The position numbers and the translations under genes were made by a program. Shown piece by piece: positions 5,606 through 6,168 of a stretch of DNA of 6,168 nucleotides; the stretch's first letter is position 1; every line of letters starts with the position of its first letter. The notes under the pieces were generated by a model. It was not told where the DNA came from. It ran no database searches and saw nothing but the letters and a program-made list of their open reading frames with translations. This stretch comes from Chloroflexi bacterium RBG_19FT_COMBO_55_16 (GTDB lineage Bacteria > Chloroflexota > Anaerolineae > Anaerolineales > UBA4823), in assembly GCA_001795335.1 (NCBI GenBank), contig MGOK01000004.1:1-6168 (forward strand), read 5' to 3'.

Positions 5606-6168
5606 ATGATGAGTCGATCCGGCGAGAAAAGTGATGACTTACCAGAGGATCGTCCTCTAGAAGAAATCACAAAATCTACAGACGAGGCTGCCTCTACCCC
5701 TGGAGAGGGAGATCAGCAAGCGTCGAGTGATTCTAAGGATGAAGGGGGCGAAGACCTGCCTGGAGAAACACTAAAGACAGGCCAGCCTGAAGAGGATGGA
5801 GCCACCGGCGTTGAACCTCTTCGTAAGGATGAACAACCGGCCTCCTCCGCAGCCCCAGCCAGTTCCATGTCCACCACCGATCCATTCCTGATCGGGAACA
5901 CGGCTGGCGGTTGGTACACGCCGGATGAGGAGCTCGAACCGCCCGCCCCACCGCCTCCGACCCCGCAGGGATTCACCCAGCCGGCAGCCCCGCCTCCCGA
6001 TTTGAGTGATACGCAGCCGGTGCGCCCCTCTCGAACACCGCCTCCGCCCCCCAAGGACGCTACTCCCAGTTCAGCTCGTCCGAGATTGGACTCACAGGGC
6101 ATCCCCCTGCCGCGCCGCGTGGATGAGATCGATATGGACGCCACGCGCGTCACGCCGTCAGCTTACAG
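5606..6168 (+). CDS. Protein with long disordered acidic/proline-rich N-terminus (cut by window edge)
   Basis: An open frame runs from the ATG at 5606 (a second ATG follows directly at 5609) to the right edge, giving 187 codons and no stop. Residues 1-80 are rich in Asp, Glu, Ser and Gly. Residues 106-160 are dominated by proline, including runs PPAPPPP (112-118) and PPPPP (145-149). A more ordered stretch begins near GIPLPRRVDEIDMDATRV (165-182). There is no signal peptide, membrane segment or recognisable catalytic domain in the visible part. Low-complexity cytoplasmic tails of this type often precede a membrane anchor or an enzymatic domain, for instance in penicillin-binding proteins or signalling proteins, but which applies here lies beyond the window. 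No good ribosome binding site is seen: the nearest purine run, GGAGAG at 5581-5586 or just before, is about 20 bases away. Reality of the gene is supported by the composition and the long open frame; function is unknown. Confidence 0.7.
   Translation, partial: MMSRSGEKSDDLPEDRPLEEITKSTDEAASTPGEGDQQASSDSKDEGGEDLPGETLKTGQPEEDGATGVEPLRKDEQPASSAAPASSMSTTDPFLIGNTAGGWYTPDEELEPPAPPPPTPQGFTQPAAPPPDLSDTQPVRPSRTPPPPPKDATPSSARPRLDSQGIPLPRRVDEIDMDATRVTPSAY

Noticed and set aside
5248..5670. A 140-codon minus-strand open frame across the MaoC gene end
   Set aside because: It is antisense to a clear MaoC hydratase and owes its length to the codon pattern of that gene and the GTAG-rich junction.
5713..6153. 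A 146-codon glycine/serine-rich open frame on the minus strand at the right edge
   Set aside because: Its glycine runs are the complement of the proline codons of the plus-strand gene; it is a shadow of that low-complexity sequence.

Overview
The window looks like bacterial chromosome of moderate-to-high GC. It holds seven protein-coding genes and no RNA genes, insertion sequences or CRISPR array that I could see. The mix of families (a cobalamin-binding mutase-like protein, an opine-dehydrogenase-family protein, a KefB-type antiporter with a PII-like partner, a lone MaoC hydratase, and a long acidic/proline-rich disordered N-terminus) would fit an Anaerolineae-type member of Chloroflexota. 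That assignment is an impression from protein style, not something the DNA proves.

Left part, all on the minus strand and read right to left: a 542-569 aa cobalamin-binding, mutase-like protein (start near 3205, stop at 1577); an NAD(P)-dependent opine/octopine-dehydrogenase-family protein (1536 to 427) 40 bases further on with a strong ribosome binding site; and, after a 97-base gap, the first 109 codons of a protein that runs off the left edge (start 329). The first two genes are probably one transcript. Together they suggest a small B12-linked catabolic step on an amino acid or similar carboxylate, followed or preceded by an NAD(P)-dependent oxidoreductase; the substrate cannot be read from the sequence.

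Centre: a divergent promoter region (about 3206-3448) with an extended -10 box for the rightward operon, a weaker -10 for the leftward one, and a 10-base perfect palindrome between them.

Right part, all on the plus strand: a 405 aa CPA2-type cation:proton antiporter membrane domain that has no cytosolic RCK/TrkA domain; 18 bases later a 118 aa PII-like protein that is a plausible nucleotide-sensing regulator of the antiporter; 54 bases later a 159 aa MaoC-type hot-dog hydratase; and finally the first 187 codons of a protein with a long, disordered, acidic then proline-rich N-terminal tail that leaves the window at the right edge.

The two most interesting points are the fused B12-domain/mutase-like protein with an altered B12-binding motif sitting beside an opine-dehydrogenase-like gene, and the antiporter plus PII-like pair, in which a separate soluble protein seems to stand in for the usual fused regulatory domain.
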